Positions 1 through 12,368 of a DNA stretch of 64,000 bases are shown here, piece after piece (the stretch's first letter is position 1; each line of letters starts with the position of its first letter). The DNA is from Strongylocentrotus droebachiensis (lineage: Eukaryota > Echinodermata > Echinoidea > Camarodonta > Strongylocentrotidae). The stretch spans positions 798,501 through 862,500 of the forward strand of contig JAVYIG010000094.1 in NCBI GenBank assembly GCA_035222895.1, in the 5' to 3' direction. The translations under genes and the position numbers were made by a program. Below the pieces are notes generated by a model, which saw nothing but the letters and a program-made list of their open reading frames with translations, had not been told where the DNA came from and searched no databases.

Positions 1-230
1 GTTCCTTTGTCTACCACAGCAATTGTTGAGGGTAGAATGAGGAACTGTATATTTTGTCCCCTTTCTTTGTCCGTCATGTTCATAGTGTTCCTAACTATCG
101 TGTATTCTTTTTTCTTCAATTTCTTTGAGAATTTTTATTTCACCAGTTAGTACCAAAACTCACGACTTTTAGAAATAGTTTTGCTGTTAAGGATATTGGA
201 TGAAAGCAATGAGACAGACGGACGGGATAA

Positions 231-395
231 GCAATCAGTTTAGAGAGGAGTGGCATTGTCGTAAGTAGCACAAAGGTGCATCTCCGTATTAAAAGAGAAT
301 CTGATCGTCTCAAACGCAATCAGTTTTGAGAGGGGGTGCATTGTCGTAAGTGGCACAGAGGTACATCTTCGTAAAGAATCTTATCTCCGTTTGTA
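231..395. repeat. 85-bp tandem duplication, two diverged copies
   Basis: The segment starting GCAATCAGTTT at 231 recurs at 316 (GCAATCAGTTTTGAGAGGG). Both copies continue with GCATTGTCGTAAGT and then a CATCTYCGTA stretch. The second copy fades near 395. No coding frame spans it. This is a simple local duplication with several substitutions, so it is not recent. Confidence 0.75.
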
Positions 396-2840
396 GATGC
401 TGGGATGAGATAAGTCGTCCACTATATCTCAAGTGTCATCCCTGGTAGATTCAGCTGAAAGGTGTCGCATCTTGTTGGCATCTTAGACAAACAGACATTG
501 GAAGGGCTGGCTACCCGATACACCCCCGTGCCTAACGCGGCAAAACACAGGCAGAGGTGGCGACAAGGAGGAAGTCACCGTGGAATATTTTATATCAGAA
601 TTGTCATAATCTCATCTGCAAATACGACAAAGGGCTTTCAATTTTTGAAACTGTAACCCAGCATTCAGTCAAACCGTAATCCAAAAAACATAGATCATCG
701 TCGAAATCTCATGTGGCTTCGTGCAAAGAAAGGAAATATCATCAATTTTTTTGATATTTCATTCTTGAATGAATGCACAGGTAGAAATACAATATAAGGT
801 TAATTTTCCATGAGAGACATACTTGATTTATCCTACATTTCATAGTTATTTGATGAATTAGGTCTTCAATATTGTTGCCTAGATACCATAGTCAGGTGAA
901 TTTTGGTCTTTCCATGGATCCGGAAGTGGCCTCTCCTATTTTAAGAAGACAAGGGGGAGATTGTAATTGTATCGGGAAATTAATTGCTTCACCCACTTCA
1001 TGCCTTTGCTGACAATCCTTGAGCAACCCCTTTACATATGTTCATTTTATTTTTCCCTTCAATTTTGCTTTTTTCAAAGTCGCCTTATCTCTTAAAATCT
1101 CCCTCACATCTCAGAAGTCGCTATATCTCTTTAAATCGCTCTCACGTCATCTCCCTCTCTCTTGCTCTCCCTCCCTCCCTCTCTCTCTATCCCTCTCCCT
1201 CTCTCCCTCTTTCTCTTACCGATGTATTTTCTTCATCTCAAATAATCACGGACGTGGATGCCGCATGGCAGTAAGTGGAAGTCACGTTACATAGGTGAAC
1301 ACGCTCATACTGTGAATTGAATTTGATGATTAGAACCCCGAATAATACGAACGTGACTGCAAATCGGCCTTCGCCTATTTCGGCAGCCCGAATTTCCCGA
1401 TTAAAGGTCTGGGAAAGGAGTGTAAAATAATACGTCTGCACAAACAAGGTTTTCCTAAACGCAGACGAAAAAAAAAACCGACCAATTCCGAGATTCGCCT
1501 TAAAATAATCTGGAAATAAAATCATAAATAATAGATCACGGAATTGAATCCGTATTACATGCTCATTCAAAGTACAAACGCATATTTTATGAAGAAAAAT
1601 AGCTTTTCCCCCCTAAGGCCTCATTTTGTAAAAGCAAATTTTCCGCAGCGGTTATTTAACAATTTGCTGCCGCGCCAGACCGTAAAGTAAATTACAATAT
1701 AAATCAGCCAAATATGCATGCTTCTTACCGGCCAAATGGGAACATATTAAAAATGGCATTTTAGGCATGTCTGTCTGTAAACGCAGTAGACAATTTAGAA
1801 ATAGGATGGTGTGAGGAGAGAAGTGATCGAAGGAGAAAGTTAATGAACAAAATTGGAAGGGCACGAGTGGTATATCATTTCAAACTAAGTAGGAAAATTG
1901 TCACAATTTGAAATGAGAGAAACAAGAAAACATGCGAACATATAATATGAAAGAGAATTATTAGTGACATCGAATAGGGATACCACAGAGAAGAGAACAA
2001 ACTTAAATCGATTTCAAGAAAAAGAAGATGAAAGTGAGACAGAGAAAGAGACAGAACAATGGGGGATGAGGAGAGAAGTAGATCAAACTGGGGAAGGGGT
2101 GAGGAGAGGAGGGGAGAAGGAGATAATTAAGGCAGAGAGGAAGTATAGAAAAAGAAGTGGAAAGAATTACCAAGTTATTTTTTTTCTTTCCATTTTATCA
2201 CATGACTGTAAATTCTATCATTTTCTATATTCACCATTCTGAAATCCAGTATCCAATTTACATACAACTGTACTTCTATTGCAATTTCTATTGAAAAGTT
2301 TTTTATTAAAACATACAAAATGTCCAACCATGCATGTTTTAATAAACGCTTTATTGGTTGATTAAAAGATAGATAGATAAATATATATACAGATTGATTG
2401 ACAGCCTGATTGATCGATCGACTAATTGAATTATAATTGCATTAAAGAAGAAAGAGGGAATAAAGGGAAGTGACAGGGAGAAAGAGATATTGAATTAGAA
2501 CAACATCTATACTTTTACACACCCTCGGCCTGTTTTTCGACTCAACTCTCTTTCCCTCCATCTCTCTCTCCTCTTCTCTTCATACCTTCTTTTCCTTACA
2601 ATGTCCATGCATGTTAATAACCAACGTGTTATAGCAACCTCCACATAGCCTAACTACCCTGATTTCATTTCAACTGCGGTGTCATTGAAGGACTCGTAAC
2701 TAAAGTCCTCATTATACATTCCTAATTGACTGACAGGCTTCCTGTAGCCTCGACAACTACATTTAAAGGTAGTGGCGCGTGCTTGGAATAACGGTGGGGG
2801 GGGGGGGGACTGCTGCTATAATTAAGACATACATTTACAA
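396..2840. other. Non-coding stretch, no gene seen
   Basis: AT-rich sequence with no reading frame that looks like protein. It contains a pyrimidine-rich CTCCCT/CTCTCT tract at about 1140-1212 and a purine-rich stretch at about 1910-2165 (GAGA/GGAG). Short frames over these tracts read as Ser/Leu or Glu/Arg runs and are artefacts of composition. Confidence 0.6.
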
Positions 2841-2841
2841 G

Positions 2842-3078
2842 TGCCAACATATATATGGACATATGGGACTGCGCTGTACATCGGACAGTCCAGTTCAATT
2901 CATTTCCTTTGAATATAAAAATTGCACATCAATTTTGCCTGCTCATTTTGTTGTTGGGGGGTAGAACATTTAAAGTGGTCAGTGAATAATAACATGGAAG
3001 ATTTGAAATCCTGTCTCGGACTTATTAATGCACAGTGCAGTCCCACATGTTCAGATATGTGTTGATGCTTTTGCATGT
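2842..3078. repeat. Imperfect inverted repeat, possible MITE remnant
   Basis: The left arm near 2842-2885 (CAACATATATATGGACATAT then GGGACTGCGCTGTACAT) is mirrored by the right arm near 3031-3075, whose reverse complement reads CAACACATATCTGAACATGT then GGGACTGCACTGTGCAT. About 150 bp lie between the arms. No clean target duplication was found, so ends are approximate. Confidence 0.5.
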
Positions 3079-3079
3079 T

Positions 3080-5419
3080 TTGCAAGGACGATCGAAGAAT
3101 TATTTCCCATATGACAAACAGATAACCAAATGCGAATAACTTCAAGACAATTAATCTCGAAATGCAAAACTAATTGAAGTCCTTAAAGTCACAAGATTTA
3201 TTTAGTTATGACGATGTCATGGGCCTTCGTAAACATCATTAAGCCGTCAGGAAGCCCTATGATTTCATTATAGATTGCCAAGATACAAAGGTAATGAAAA
3301 CATCATTAGTATTCACTTACTGATGAAGGTCTGCCCTCTGATTAATAACTGAATACAATCACGTAAAGAAGAGACAGAGGTAACGAGACCTTATGCGGAG
3401 AGTCTAGGAGAAGAACAAAATATGATATACATGTATCGATTTTTTTTTTCGACGACAAAGAGCTAAAAGGAATCCATTAAAAGATCGATATCTAAAATGG
3501 ACAAATTTATCAAGAATTGAATGATGAGTAAACAGATATTTCATATCTATCAAACGTGAGCCTATGTCTCTACCATAAGGAAGTTGTGTTAAAAGGGAAA
3601 GCTAATGTTTAGTCACTGTTAAAGTGGTATAGAGTTTGACCTGAAATATGGTAGAGCTATATGTTGTTGTTTTTTACCGAGTCCAATTATTTGTAGCTTA
3701 CAATGTTCATTCAATCTTGTTATTCAAAGGGCATATTTTACAATTAAATGTTTCCTCGAAAAATTAAGCTTCTGTAAATTGTTTTAGGTATTTATATTGT
3801 ATTGTTTTCTTTTGTGTGTATATGTATATGTATATAGAATAATTTCATATATTTTGTGATCCTAGTCTATTACATTTTTAGTTGCAATTGTTTGGTACCA
3901 AAAGGTAAACAATGTCAGAGAAAAAATGTGGAACACCAAGAAATAAAGTGCAACCGATGATCACGTGATTCATTTCCTACAATCTCCATGTTTTTTGTGT
4001 ATTCATCTTTCGATTGGGGTGTGCGCGTGTGCGCATGTGCGTGTGTGCGGCAGGGTGTGTGTGTCTTTCGTATTGCATCTCATGAAAACAGGTGTTAAAA
4101 TATGAAAGTGCAATTAACTTCTTTTCTCATTGCTATTTCTAAAGTTTCTGCTTTAATATGCGACTATATCACGACCTATAAACCAACACGTTGCCTAAAC
4201 TCTCTCTTCTATTTGCGTATTGAATCGTCACGGATCGCGTTCAATTCACCTATTTTGGGCGAACTCGCCGTTAAATGATCAAATATCGAGTTGGCTTTCT
4301 CAAGTCTCAGAGTTATTGAACGCCTTGGATGAAAGCAGGTGAAAACAAGTATCCATCCTCGGAAAGCATCGCTTACAATCACACAAACGGTCTAAAAACT
4401 GCTCCGATATTGGTGAAAGAACACGAGTCAATAGGCAGACCATCACGGAGTATCAAGACTGCCATATGATATACGTAGACGATATGCATGTGTGGGTAAC
4501 ACAATGCAAGAAGAATAACCATTTTCTTCAGTTAAAACTAAAATTCATTGAGCCGCAATAAAATTCAATTAATATCTATTCTCAGACTCGAACCACTGAT
4601 ACGCGTGTCAAGGTGAATTTAGAAAACCGCCGTATAGGATTCAGGTTTGTTATTGACTGCAACTCTCCTCCTTTATGGAGACTGTTATCGTATACTTCAA
4701 TTGATTTCTGAGCAGGAAATTGTACCGTGATATTTGATATTCTAAGGGCATTTTGAATTGAATGAATTGAATTGAATTGAATTGTTGGGTTCAATGAAAC
4801 CATCAGCCGAACTTAGAGTTTATTAAGACCTCCATATGCATGTCGTTTAGGAAAATTTGTTATCTATAGTAACTTCTAACAGCATTTAACGATCTCAGTT
4901 AAGTTTAATAAGTTTAATGGAATATCACTTTTACTGCCTTTTAAGTTTGAAAACTGTTTAATCACTGAAAATAAGAATATTGCATAGAGCAGTTGTGAGT
5001 TCAATACAATGTATACCATGCGCATTATGGTGCTTTTCAGATTACTTGGTTTTCAAGGAGAGTATTTCTATTTTAATCTATAGCCAGGTGGTTCGTCAAT
5101 TCGACACAAAATACTGGACGATTCAACTATTCAGTATGACTTTAAGAGATTTTCCGAATGCTATTTTGAAATATGAGCGACTACAAACGTCAATACAGAG
5201 TTATATAAAAGTAGAAGTTCAAAATGCATGAGATGTTGCAAAAAGTTTCCGACGTCTAAATAAATTTTGTGTGATTTGAATTGACTTTAATTTCGGGTGT
5301 AAATATAAAATTAAGTTCAGGTTTGTGTTTGAAGAAAATACACAATATAACGAAGAAATAATAAATTGAGAAGGTAAAGCAGAAGAATAGGGAGATAGGG
5401 AAAAAGATATATAAAAAGA
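3080..5419. other. Non-coding stretch, no gene seen
   Basis: AT-rich unique-looking sequence. It holds a short GTGTGCG/TGTGTG patch near 4018-4063 and the AATTG tract listed separately. No plausible exon was recognised. Confidence 0.6.
4754..4785. repeat. (AATTG)n pentanucleotide tract
   Basis: Successive GAATT/GAATG pentamers run from 4754 to 4785. The same pentamer terminates several LINE tails elsewhere in this window (31.1 and 32.2 kb), so this may be the relic of a retrotransposon end. No element body was recognised next to it. Confidence 0.7.
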
Positions 5420-6256
5420 AGAGGGACAGGACCTGGGCTATTCCGTCCATTACGTAAAGACAAAAGAAAGATATAGAGAAATAGAAAGAAACAAAAGAGA
5501 AGACGGGAAGAATAAGATAGAGACAGAAAAAGGAGAGAGAATGGAGACACACAGATATATAGAGGTAGATATAGAGGGGGAAGCAAGATAAAGAAATTTC
5601 GTAGTGATATCATTGAGCCCATTACATACAAACAGACAAATTTAAATTAAAGAAGCAAGCGGATGACAAGACTATTAACGAAAAGAAAAGAGAGATAGAT
5701 AGACAGACATCAGACATGAGCGAAAAATTTCCAAGAGATGTATCACTCAGTCCACCTCATGCTAACAAAGAGAAATAAAGAATAAGAAACAGATAGAGAC
5801 AAAGAGAGAAGGAGAGTGAGAAATGTGAGAACATTGAAAGATAGAAAGAGATAGGAATGAAGAGATAAAGAGCGAAAGAAGAGAGAGAAAGTCATAAATG
5901 AAACAGATGAAAGAGATGTGTCACTCAGTTCACCACATACAAACTAGAGAAAAATTGAAGAAAGAAAGAAAAGAGAGAGAATCTGAAACAGACGAATGAC
6001 AGAGAAAGAAAGAAATATATAGAAAGAACGAATAAGAGAAAACGAGAAACAAAGAGTGACATACGCGACTTTAAAAAGGTAGGAGAGAGGTGTCACCTAG
6101 TCCACCACATACAAGAAAAGAGAGGTAGAGAAAGAGAAGAAGAGAAAGAAAGACAAAAGAAAGGCAAGAGAATTTGAGACATATTAGCGAGAAAGGTCAA
6201 ACAGATGTTTTACTCAGACGATCACATACAAATGAAGAGAAATAAAGAAGGAGTGT

Positions 6257-6306
<50 letters not shown>

Positions 6307-6625
6307 GAGAGGCACGAAAAGATATATAACAGAGGTAGATACAGAGAAGAAGAGAAAGAAAGATAAAAGAAAGGTGGGCAAAATTAAGACATAAGGGGAA
6401 GGTCAAACAGATGTTCCGCCCAGCCGATCACATACAAACGAAGTGAGAGAAGGAACGAGAAAGAGAGAGAGGGAGCAAGAGCAAGAAAATGAGATATAGA
6501 AAGAAAGAGAGACAGAAAGAGAGATAGAGAAAGAAAAAAAGAAAAGAGAGAAACATACGCGAAAACAAAAGCTCGAAGAGATGTGTCACTCACTTCATCA
6601 CAGAAAAAAAAAAGAGGAAGCACTT
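5420..6625. repeat. Polypurine array with a conserved core recurring about every 120-205 bp
   Basis: The + strand is strongly purine-biased (GAGA, GAAA, AGAA). It is interrupted at quasi-regular intervals by a pyrimidine-containing core resembling GATGTGTCACTCAGTCCACC followed by ACATACAAA. Clear cores begin near 5735, 5915, 6087, 6204, 6410 and 6580, with weaker relatives near 5433 and 5603. The copies at 6195 and 6401 are closest, sharing AAGGTCAAACAGATGTT and GATCACATACAAA. This is a degenerate higher-order tandem repeat, not only a GA microsatellite. A pure (GA)n run lies at about 6266-6312. Confidence 0.75.
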
Positions 6626-9100
6626 CTTGCTCAAGTGACACTTACGGAGTGACAGCAGTGGAATAAGAACAAATCTCGGTTATTTCTGTCGTGAATAAAT
6701 ATGTTTTAGCGTCTGGATATAGGTCACCGGGCATTAAAAAGTACAATAGCACTGCAGAAAGTCACAAAATACATTTAATAGCCTTTTCTAGATGTAATGA
6801 AAAAAATGGCAAAAAAGTATTTGGCTAAGATTATTTCATTTGGTTGCCGTGAATGTTGATGGGTTGTTTTTGCCTTGTTTTTGTTTTTATATTTTAATTA
6901 TACGTGTAAAGCGATCTGTCAAAGAGCAAAACGATGTGTCAATTATTCCCCTAATTCAGTTATCAACTGATCCTAAAAGTATGTTCCTTTCAAATATAGA
7001 ACGTACATCTAGTAACCCGTACGCTCAAAACAAACAAAAAACAACAAAAAACCCAAATCGCTTAATTTGCTTTATTTGCATATTGTTTACACAATTATTG
7101 TTAACATATACATGAATATATTTATATTATGACATAACTTATACTCTAAAGAGGAGATGTAGTTTGTTAATAAGGCCAGAATGTTATCAAAGACTTAAAC
7201 GGGTGTTGGTAAGATATGATAGAAAATGAAGTATTTTAAGGAATACTACTTATACAAAGCAAGTGGATAATGCTTAAGTAAATCATGTGTACAACAGTAG
7301 ATATAAAAATGACAATTTGAACTTTTATAAGATTTGTCCCTTGTTTGGGTTAAAATTCCATTTGAGGGGGCATCATCAAAATATATAAGTATATACTTAG
7401 GGATACCATGTTTCTTCTCTTTTCTAGGATTTTAGGCAAGTTACTTATTTTCAATTTAGGCGCCGAGCGACTAAAACGAGACTAATCGCGAAAACCCGAG
7501 TGAACGAGAGAGCGAGAAGCCCTTCCAAGTAGCCTTTATCAATCTGGTTTGGATTTCTTATGTTAACCATTGTTTCCGACTGGAATTCGCTTCAGAAAAT
7601 GGAGCGTCCAATCAGCGAACGTATCCTCGCACGACGTCAGCATATAGTACCCATCACACACACAGACACACGCACACACACTCACACAGTAGACTCTACG
7701 TAGTACGAACATGGAGCTACTATGAACTATTACGTACGTGCTAAGACCACTGACCTCTACATGGAACGAATCACAAACGAAGCCAACTGGGAGATCGCCG
7801 TTATGATTGGTCAATAAATCCAAAGTAGGCGTATTTGGCATGCTAATATGTATCTATGAAAAATTCATGCGGAGCAGTGAAACCTACATTGCAAAAGGCC
7901 TCGTGACATTCGTCACTCGGTCGCGCGTTCACTCCGGGTATCTAGACTCATCTCAGCCGCTTAGCCAGAGTCACGAGGCCTTGTCAAAAGGCTAGGCCAA
8001 TTCAGGCTCCAAGCAAAAAAAAGCATACCTTCCTATTCGTGTGTGATTAACCACACCTCAAGGTATCGATAATTGGGCCCATGCGTGGCACTGTTATTAC
8101 AATACGCGATAATTTCAACGCGCAAAAGCAGACGACAAGTTGTTATAAGGGCGGGAAAGCGTTATCGGACATTCTACGTATAAATGTGTCTTCATACGAA
8201 TGAACTACACATGCGTTTAGCCCTGCCCCAACCTCTTTTCTCTGTCGGGAATACCTAATCTGATTACCAACTCAATAACTTAGTTTGCCTACCATGCATC
8301 TGCTACGACAGTTGAAACAGGAACAAAAAAAGAAGAAAAAAAGAGAGAATTGGGAGAGAAGTAACTACAGCGGAAAAGGCAGAGGAAGGAGGGGAAATTG
8401 TGACGAAATGTCACAATTTGGGATCTCAGTTTCAATCGCGCCATGTTCCCTGCATAATTTCGAAAACTGTCGGCTATAGGTCGCCTATAGGTTATTTTGC
8501 TTTAAAGGGAAGCAATCATATCCAGAAAATAATTTGTGTACTTCAATTATTCTGTAAATCTTATTTTTTTAAAGAACAAAAAAGAATCGGCATATGTGAA
8601 CTGACGCTCAGTCTAATAGGAAGCTAGGTTTGTGCACGCACGTTTTTTAAGAAAACAAGAAAATGCTCAATATTAGTAATCATGTTAATAGTTATATTAG
8701 GTAAATTTAGTTATCTCGAGTTTTATACTGACTTGGTATTACGAACTTACCTTTTATTGGTACTCGCCTCTCCAGGACCAAAGTAGAACGGAATATCTGT
8801 ACAGAGGAAGACAAAAAAAAATGAATGGAGATTGAGAATGCAAAGATCTGCTATAGTGAAATATATATATATTTGTGAGATTAATCATACTTTTTATCGA
8901 AGAATATCATTATGGATTGATCTTGACATACATACTCTAATAAATAATAGTTTGATAGTTTCGATCGAATTTCGTTGCCTCGTGTGTGTAGACCTGTACA
9001 CCCATATTGATTTATATTATGTTCATTGCTTTTCATAGTATTTCAAGTTCATGATTCCAAAATGAAATGTTATTCTTATCTACTACCTAACCAAACTTGG
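6626..9100. other. Non-coding stretch, no gene seen
   Basis: Mostly AT-rich sequence. It includes a short CA repeat at about 7657-7688 and a 13-bp perfect inverted repeat, AAGGCCTCGTGAC at 7895-7907 against GTCACGAGGCCTT at 7970-7982. No exon recognised. Confidence 0.6.
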
Positions 9101-9246
9101 CCCTGTCTTATAAAGAGTTAAGATCCATCGCAAGTCCTCTAATCAATCACAAGATTGCACTCTCCTATCTTATGCACATTAGTACTGTTGCGATTGATTT
9201 AAATCGCAAATAAGTTACGATTAATCTCAAATGTTTATGATACGGG
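9101..9246. mobile_element. Short MITE-like inverted repeat
   Basis: The left end CCCTGTCTTATAAA and the reverse complement of the right end, CCCGTATCATAAA, match with few differences. The next bases of both arms also carry related GATT and ATCG-containing motifs, with GCGATTGATTTAAATCGC near the middle. The size (146 bp) and terminal symmetry fit a non-autonomous DNA transposon. No target duplication was obvious, so the superfamily is unassigned. Confidence 0.5.
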
Positions 9247-9360
9247 ACACTTTACCAAATGAATAACTTTTTATTCAAACTAAAATCGAATAATTATACA
9301 GACCTAATCACATTTATTTATTGTTAGTGTTTAATATGGTATATGGTTCTTCATTTACGC

Positions 9361-9396
9361 TCCCCCTCTCTTTCCCCTTCTCTTTACCTCTCTCTC

Positions 9397-9441
<45 letters not shown>

Positions 9442-9474
9442 ATATCCGTATCTCTCTATCTCTCCCTCTCTCTC
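9361..9474. repeat. (CT)n microsatellite
   Basis: Nearly pure CT dinucleotides, cleanest at about 9389-9433, flanked by imperfect CCCTCTC and TCTATCTC. Frames across it read as Ser-Leu repeats and are not genes. Confidence 0.95.
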
Positions 9475-10487
9475 GATATTATGCAGTACCATAATCGTAA
9501 TACAATTATACCCGAACAGTGTGACTGCGATGACAAAGTGTAAGAAAACTGTTTCCTCTAGAATTGGTGTTAATTATGCGCTAGAATAAGGTGGATAAAT
9601 TGATTCGATACTTATATGTCAACCAGGCAGTGCGGATTTGTATTCATGTGGTTAATCGAATCAGACAGACCTTGCGGTATAGCGCAGTTAAGACTGCCAA
9701 TTCTCCTTTGAACGTCCCTCTCTCTTTCTATATCTCTGTTTACCTGTCTGTCTATCTCTCTCGAGACGTAGCCAACATTAGTATGACTGGGACAAAATAC
9801 AGAACATTTTCGAAGTCCTAAAGTTGTATGTATTGAAACCTTAATTGCAAAGGTGGAATTATCCATTGGAAAAGTCTTACACAGCTCCTTCGTTCAATAT
9901 GGATAAATGACACTGTTTTGTCTTCTTGAAAGCCCCATTTATCTTCTTGAATTGTACGTTATAGGCTGAATGGTAGAAACTATTAAAGGAGAATGTACTT
10001 TCTGCAAGTTGAAAAGGTTAATTCTCTCCGAAGATTCCGACATTTTCAAACAGTATTTTAGACATCAGTGAGGAGGAACAGAGATGTAGGATAATGATTG
10101 GATCACTTAATCAAAAATTAGTAGGAACATAACACTAATGCAAAAAAAGAGAAAAATATCGTTACTGCGCACTTTAGGGTAGTGTTTTTTCTTGGGAGGG
10201 GGTCGTTCATGGTAATGTTCTCCTATAATTATTACAATGCTTGTCCATTCTTTTCCGAAATACGCAATCAAGAGGCTGAACATTTATATATTACGGAGCA
10301 TAAATAATTTCGCCTAGACTAAAAACAAACAACAAACACATTTCAGACTTAAAAGTAAACAGCACAAATGCTGCAAGAGACAAGATATAAATTCCACGTA
10401 AACTCTGAATGTCTGTTTACGCGCCACGAACTTTAAAATGTACCAGACTTTATACCTAAGGGATATATGAGCGTAAGGGCACATAAT
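9475..10487. other. Non-coding stretch, no gene seen
   Basis: AT-rich sequence with a small CTCTCTTTC patch near 9717-9762. Nothing else recognised. Confidence 0.6.
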
Positions 10488-10495
10488 GTTGTGCG

Positions 10496-10596
10496 CAGGC
10501 GCGTACGCAGGGGGGGGGGTTTGGGGGGTTAAACCCCCCCCTTTGGTATTTTTATGTGTATAAACCCCCCCTAAAAAACCCTAAAACCCCCCCCTT

Positions 10597-10627
<31 letters not shown>

Positions 10628-10631
10628 AATT

Positions 10632-10665
<34 letters not shown>

Positions 10666-10767
10666 CCCATGGATGACCTAAACAAGTGACCTCACCCCCC
10701 CCCAACGGAGCAACATGTAAAATTTTCAAATTTCGAGACAAAAAAAAAAAAAAAAAAGTGTCCTCTT

Positions 10768-10806
<39 letters not shown>

Positions 10807-10873
10807 CTTATTCAGCGGTCGGCTGAGTCGTTGCGATTTTTTTGGGACCAAAAAAAAAAAAAAAAAGTGTCTT

Positions 10874-10905
<32 letters not shown>

Positions 10906-10999
10906 CTTATTCAGCAGCTGGCTGAGTCGTTGCGATATTTTCGGCCCGATTTATAAATGTTAAAACCCCCCCCTTGAAAAAATCCCGCGTACGCGCCTG
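10496..10999. mobile_element. hAT-type MITE with 8-bp target duplication and long poly-C/poly-A tracts
   Basis: The element begins CAGGCGCGTACGCAGG and ends CCCGCGTACGCGCCTG, so the 16-bp termini are inverted copies with one mismatch. Both sides are flanked by the same octamer, GTTGTGCG (10488-10495 and 11000-11007). An 8-bp duplication with CAG-type ends is characteristic of the hAT superfamily. The interior has no coding capacity. It contains G runs, C runs up to about 37 nt, poly-A/T, and a module of roughly 100 bp occurring twice (poly-A, GTGTC, poly-C, CGCTTATTCAGC, GGCTGAGTCGTTGCGAT at 10821 and 10920). Homopolymer lengths are uncertain in any assembly. Confidence 0.85.
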
Positions 11000-11007
11000 G
11001 TTGTGCG

Positions 11008-12368
11008 TGTGTGTGCATGAGGTCTCTAAAGAGTAAAATCAATAGGGACTTTTACCCGTTGGCTCATGAATAATTATGCTTTTAAGAAACAGGACTCACG
11101 CTGGGCGGGGCGGGGAAGAGGGTAGAAGGTGAGGGATTCTCTGGAAGTTTTGCCTGCATGAAAGGGGAAAAGACGAGGGCATTTTACCATGTAATGTATG
11201 ACATTTAGCGACGCGATCGTGATAGAGAGGGTACTGTATTTTAGTTAGGATGAATCCCTTTGGTTCTGACCGGGAATGGGTATCTATTTCTTTTGGAACA
11301 TAAATTTAGACATGATCAGATGGAAATATATTCTACTTTCATTCATTCTAAATATAAACATAATTTATGTCCCCTTTTCAAGAAAAAATAGATGGATTAA
11401 CAGTTATATTAACACGGTTCTTTAATGAACAGGTTTTGGGTATTGCTCCTGATTATGTTTTAACATTCTGATCTGATTCGTGTATTACCAATGTTGTAAT
11501 TTTGTCGTTTTTCTATCAACTTTGGTATTATCTTTAAATGTCTTTATTTTCGAGTTCCGTTGGTGCCATTATAGCCAGATGTATATACCAATCTCAAATT
11601 CAACATGGGCATAGATCCGGAAAAAGTATTTTGATTAAAATACGTTAAAAACATCTCATAATTCCATCATCATGTCAACAATCAATAGTTCACGTAACTT
11701 TTATATATTTTTCCATAATATTATTATGTTATAGATAAAGTCATGTGACCAGTTCGATATTCATACAATACATATACAAAGGTTAATGTACTATAAAGGT
11801 CATTCTTCTGGTTGTTCATCTGACACTTAAATCTCGCTATCTTCCCCATAATACTTTCAGACCAATAGATTCCTTCTGTCTTATCTGGAATCTCATCCAG
11901 CTGTCTATGAGATATTTTATTGAGATTTTTTTATTCCTCAAAATATGGAATTCTCTCTAGAGTAAATCTGAAGATTTAAAGCAGATGTCAACCGACTGAT
12001 TGTCATGTATGAGAGTGCAAACGTCAGTCACGTGAAGAGTTTGTCTTTTGGGCCTCTTAGCCGAACCACCAAAGTGGGCTCAACCTATATCCAAACATAT
12101 CACTTCATTATTAGCCGACTTTAAAAAGTGTAAAGGATTTTGCATCCAAACTCGCCAAAGCCCTTCATTTCATTAGCTGTGGAAAAGTTTTAACATTCTG
12201 TAAACATGTTTACTATTCCTTTTGGTTTTAGCAGATTTTTTTTCTGGATGAGAGGGGGGGGGGTGTTTCAGCGTTATTCATCACCTTCATATAGCTCAAT
12301 GAACTCTAAATCTGTTTTCCTCTACCATAATTCTAGCTGATCGCGAATGGGAATTTACCTTATACCCC
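11008..12368. other. Non-coding stretch, no gene seen
   Basis: AT-rich, unique-looking sequence between two transposons, with a short G run at about 12256-12263. No exon, repeat or RNA gene recognised. Confidence 0.6.
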
